A stretch of 5,010 bases of DNA, from contig JAEORJ010000292.1 in the NCBI GenBank assembly GCA_016840945.1, positions 1 through 5,010 on the forward strand, read 5' to 3'. The position numbers and the translations under genes are program-made. Shown piece after piece: positions 2,635 through 5,010 of this stretch. The stretch is from Candidatus Gerdarchaeota archaeon (lineage in GTDB: Archaea; Asgardarchaeota; Heimdallarchaeia; JABLTI01). How positions within the stretch are numbered: position 1 is the stretch's first letter; the number at the start of each line of letters is the position of its first letter. The notes below the pieces were generated by a model. That model was not told where the DNA came from and made no database searches. It was given only the letters and a program-made list of their open reading frames with translations.

Positions 2635-5010
2635 AATCTAAAAAATTAGTAGTGGGTTTTCTTATATTTTCATTTTTATTTGTGATTATACCAACTGTTG
2701 CTATAACACAATCTAGAACTCCAGAAATGAATATGAGAGAGCCGTTAGCTTTACGTTCTGTTCAAACCTTTACTGGCACTGTTAGTCAAGGTTCTGACAG
2801 CACGCAACATACATTTACTGTTACTTCATCAGCTACACTTATTGAAGTGCAGCTTTCATTTAGCAGTAGCTATGATTATGATCTCAGTCTTTGGGATAAT
2901 CAAGCTCGAAGAACGGGTGGGTGGACATCTACTGATCATTCAGTAAAAACGAATATTCCAAATAGTGCTTATTCTGGGTATTCAGCAAATCCAGAATGGA
3001 TCGATGTTGATCCTCCTGCAACGACAGGTACTTGGTCTGTTGGTTGTTATGCTTATAGTGGTTCAGGAAGTTATACAATCACAGTGACTATTACTGAAGA
3101 AACTTCTGATACTACTCCACCATCTGTAAGTATTACAGCTCCAACCAATGGTGCTACAGTATCAGATAGTATTACTATTAGTGCATCAGCAAGTGATAAT
3201 GTAGGAGTTGATCATGTAACTTTCCTAATCGATGGAAGTACTATTGCAACTGATTCTTCTTCTCCTTATCAGACCACTTATGATACTAATTCTCTTACAG
3301 ATGGTTCTCATACCATAACAGCAGTTGCTTATGATGCAGCTGGTAACACTGCTCAAGCATCTGTTACCGTTACTGTAGATAACGGAGGTACTCCTGACAA
3401 TGAATTAACCTCTGGTGTTCCAGTAACAGGAAGTTTGAGCTCTGTAGGACAAACCGAAATGTGGTATATTATAGTGGGAAGCAATGCTGAATCAATGCGT
3501 TCTGTACTCACTTGTGGTTCTGCAGATTTTGATCTCTATGGCAGATTGAATGCTGAACCTACTACCTCAACCTACGACTGGCGTGGATATACCAGTGGTG
3601 GTGAAGATATTACTATTAATGCACCATCTCAAGGCACTCACTATATCCCAGTGATTATGTGGTCAGGTGGTGGCTCCTATACCTTGACAGTAACCATAAC
3701 TTATCAACAAGCTGATACTACTCCACCATCAGTGTCTATTACTGCTCCAAGTAATGGTGCAACAATTTCTGGAACGGTAACGGTCTCTTTTACTGCAAGC
3801 GATGCAAATGGCATATCTGGTCGTGCCATCAAAATTGATGGAACGACAGTTTCAACAGGCTCTTCCTTTAGTTGGGATACTACTTCCTATACAAATGCTC
3901 AACATACTATTCTAGCTCAAGCTACGGATCCATCAGGAAATACTGGTTCAGATTCTATTACTGTAACTGTTGATAATCAATCTCCACCAGGTGGAAATGA
4001 ATTAACCTCAGGACAACCTGTGACGGGATCTCTAACTACAACTGTAACTGAAGCAGCATACACAATTGCTGTTGATGCCAATGCACAAAGTATGCATATT
4101 GTTCTTGATTCAGGATCTTCTGATTTTGATGTTTATCAAAGGTTTAATACTCCAGTTAGTGGATGTAGTACTACATCATGTACAGGCTACGATAATCGTG
4201 GATATACATCTGGCGGAGAAGATATAACTGTAAATTCACCTTCCCAAGGTACCCATTATATTTTAGTAAAACGTTATAGTGGTACCGGAGCTTTTACCTT
4301 AACTGTTACAGTAAGTTATTCTGGTGGATCTGATTGGGGTAATGGTGGCAAATATGCTATTCTTTTTGGAATTTCCAACTATCAATCGATTAATGATCTT
4401 AGTTATTGTGATGAAGATGTAACAGATGTATATAACTATCTTATCGGTAAAGGATATGAAATCAGAGTTTATGGTGACTCAAATTCTGGAAATTATCCTC
4501 GTTATGATGGATTAGCAACAGAATCAAATGTGAGATCAGAAGTTCAAGGACTCGCAAATCATGCTCAATCAGGAGATCAGGTTGTGATCTGGTATTCTGG
4601 TCATGGAGGTGCAACTGGGACCTACGATGGTGGTTATGAATACTCTGGTTCAAGCTATACTGGAAATGACCCTGGTACTGGATATTCTTATCTATTATTT
4701 TGGGACTTTTCGAGCTCTCCATCAGTAAACACACCACGCTCTACAAGTGATGAATCCTACTCTGCCCAAGAAATGGGAGATGATATGGAAAGTTTTGCCT
4801 CTGGTGTTTCTATTGGTTTATTCCTTGATGCTTGTCAATCTGGTGGATTTGGTTGGTATCTTAGCCAAAGTGCCAGGTATAGTTACTGGTATATTGCTAC
4901 TACTTGTGGAGTCAATGGTTATGGTTATGACGCAAGTCAATATTCCAATGGCCAATTTACTTATTGGTACGTGCAAAGAGCGCTAGTTGGGCAAGGTTAT
5001 ACAACAGCTG
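2631..5010 (+). CDS. Secreted PPC/Ig-like protein with C-terminal caspase-like (C14) protease domain, 3' partial
   Basis: The frame is open for 793 codons and leaves the window, so the C-terminus is missing. Residues 1-24 form a Sec-type signal peptide: KSKK, a hydrophobic core at 6-20, and a plausible cut after Ala24 in PTVA. Next come a PPC domain (about 44-156), an Ig-like domain of the Big_17 kind (160-251, opening TTPPSVSITAP), PPC (257-358, with DFDLY and RGYTSGGEDI), Ig-like (362-449) and PPC (456-563, with DFDVY and RGYTSGGEDI). From 574 a caspase fold begins: KYAILFGISNY, SYCDED at 591-596, VIWYSGHGG with catalytic His658, FLDACQSGG with catalytic Cys735, and GQFTYWYVQRAL at 774-785. 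The His/Cys dyad is intact, so it is probably an active cysteine peptidase outside the cell or on its surface. Cleavage specificity is not readable. Cys512 and Cys517 could form a disulfide. C13 or C25 peptidases are less likely, because SGHG and DACxSG are typical of C14. Confidence 0.9.
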   Translation, partial: MKSKKLVVGFLIFSFLFVIIPTVAITQSRTPEMNMREPLALRSVQTFTGTVSQGSDSTQHTFTVTSSATLIEVQLSFSSSYDYDLSLWDNQARRTGGWTSTDHSVKTNIPNSAYSGYSANPEWIDVDPPATTGTWSVGCYAYSGSGSYTITVTITEETSDTTPPSVSITAPTNGATVSDSITISASASDNVGVDHVTFLIDGSTIATDSSSPYQTTYDTNSLTDGSHTITAVAYDAAGNTAQASVTVTVDNGGTPDNELTSGVPVTGSLSSVGQTEMWYIIVGSNAESMRSVLTCGSADFDLYGRLNAEPTTSTYDWRGYTSGGEDITINAPSQGTHYIPVIMWSGGGSYTLTVTITYQQADTTPPSVSITAPSNGATISGTVTVSFTASDANGISGRAIKIDGTTVSTGSSFSWDTTSYTNAQHTILAQATDPSGNTGSDSITVTVDNQSPPGGNELTSGQPVTGSLTTTVTEAAYTIAVDANAQSMHIVLDSGSSDFDVYQRFNTPVSGCSTTSCTGYDNRGYTSGGEDITVNSPSQGTHYILVKRYSGTGAFTLTVTVSYSGGSDWGNGGKYAILFGISNYQSINDLSYCDEDVTDVYNYLIGKGYEIRVYGDSNSGNYPRYDGLATESNVRSEVQGLANHAQSGDQVVIWYSGHGGATGTYDGGYEYSGSSYTGNDPGTGYSYLLFWDFSSSPSVNTPRSTSDESYSAQEMGDDMESFASGVSIGLFLDACQSGGFGWYLSQSARYSYWYIATTCGVNGYGYDASQYSNGQFTYWYVQRALVGQGYTTA
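3108..4319 (+). repeat. Tandem duplication of an Ig-like + PPC module inside the caspase-like gene
   Basis: Unit 1 covers residues 160-358 (3108-3704) and unit 2 covers residues 362-563 (3714-4319). Matching anchors are DTTPPSVSITAP (160 and 362), NELTSG (257 and 456), the DFDLY/DFDVY strand (299 and 498), RGYTSGGEDIT (318 and 523) and PSQGTHYI (332 and 537), offset by 199 to 205 residues. The DNA is also similar at the anchors but has many silent and replacement changes, so the duplication is not recent. The first PPC domain (44-156) is more diverged and carries an insertion around 103-128. Confidence 0.85.

Noticed and set aside
4462..4737. 91-codon open frame on the minus strand
   Set aside because: It lies wholly inside the caspase-like domain, antisense to the region around catalytic His658. 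Its translation is a His/Leu/Ser-rich string with no domain pattern and no ribosome site; it is a shadow of the real frame.
4747..4986. 79-codon open frame on the plus strand, hydrophobic product
   Set aside because: It is in the +1 frame relative to the caspase-like gene, across catalytic Cys735 and the conserved segment after it. The apparent hydrophobicity comes from reading Gly/Ser/Tyr codons out of frame.
4350..5010. Legumain (C13) or gingipain (C25) identity for the peptidase domain
   Set aside because: These share the fold and His/Cys order, but the SGHG and DACQSG motifs and the SYCDED segment fit the C14 caspase/metacaspase group better.

Overview
The window looks archaeal. It is AT-rich, with short gaps that carry TATA-type promoter elements, T-rich tracts after stop codons instead of GC-rich hairpin terminators, and a mix of TTG and ATG starts. 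Some genes have a clear Shine-Dalgarno motif and others have none. The gene content (secreted caspase-like protease with PPC and Ig-like domains, hemerythrin-like protein, YgiD-type dioxygenase, DinB-like protein) would fit an Asgard archaeon, perhaps of the Heimdall group. That placement is inference from general resemblance and was not tested by a search.

Layout: a small one-helix membrane protein (57-392, minus) ends in a T-rich terminator at the left edge. A 147-bp divergent promoter region follows. Next comes a likely two-gene operon on the plus strand: a DinB/DfsB-like putative metalloprotein (540-998) and a DODA/YgiD-type class III extradiol dioxygenase (TTG start at 1024, ending 1800), 25 bp apart. 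After a T-tract and a 109-bp gap with its own TATA box lies a single hemerythrin-like HHE gene (1910-2464). After another T-tract and a 166-bp regulatory gap, a large secreted protein begins at 2631 and runs off the right edge with its frame open through 793 codons.

The large protein is the most striking item. It has a signal peptide, then PPC - Ig-like - PPC - Ig-like - PPC, then a caspase-fold (peptidase C14-like) domain with an intact His658/Cys735 dyad. The middle 400 residues are a tandem duplication of an Ig-like + PPC module of about 200 residues. A caspase-like catalytic domain sent outside the cell on an adhesive-looking beta-rich stalk does not fit the usual picture of an intracellular death protease.

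The three genes before it share a loose theme of metal-dependent oxygen chemistry: extradiol ring cleavage, di-iron O2 binding, and a three-His DinB-type site of the kind seen in thiol-dependent isomerases. Functional linkage is supported only for the dioxygenase and DinB-like pair, by their spacing. No RNA genes, CRISPR arrays, insertion sequences or attachment sites were seen. No gene-free stretch exceeds 300 bp.
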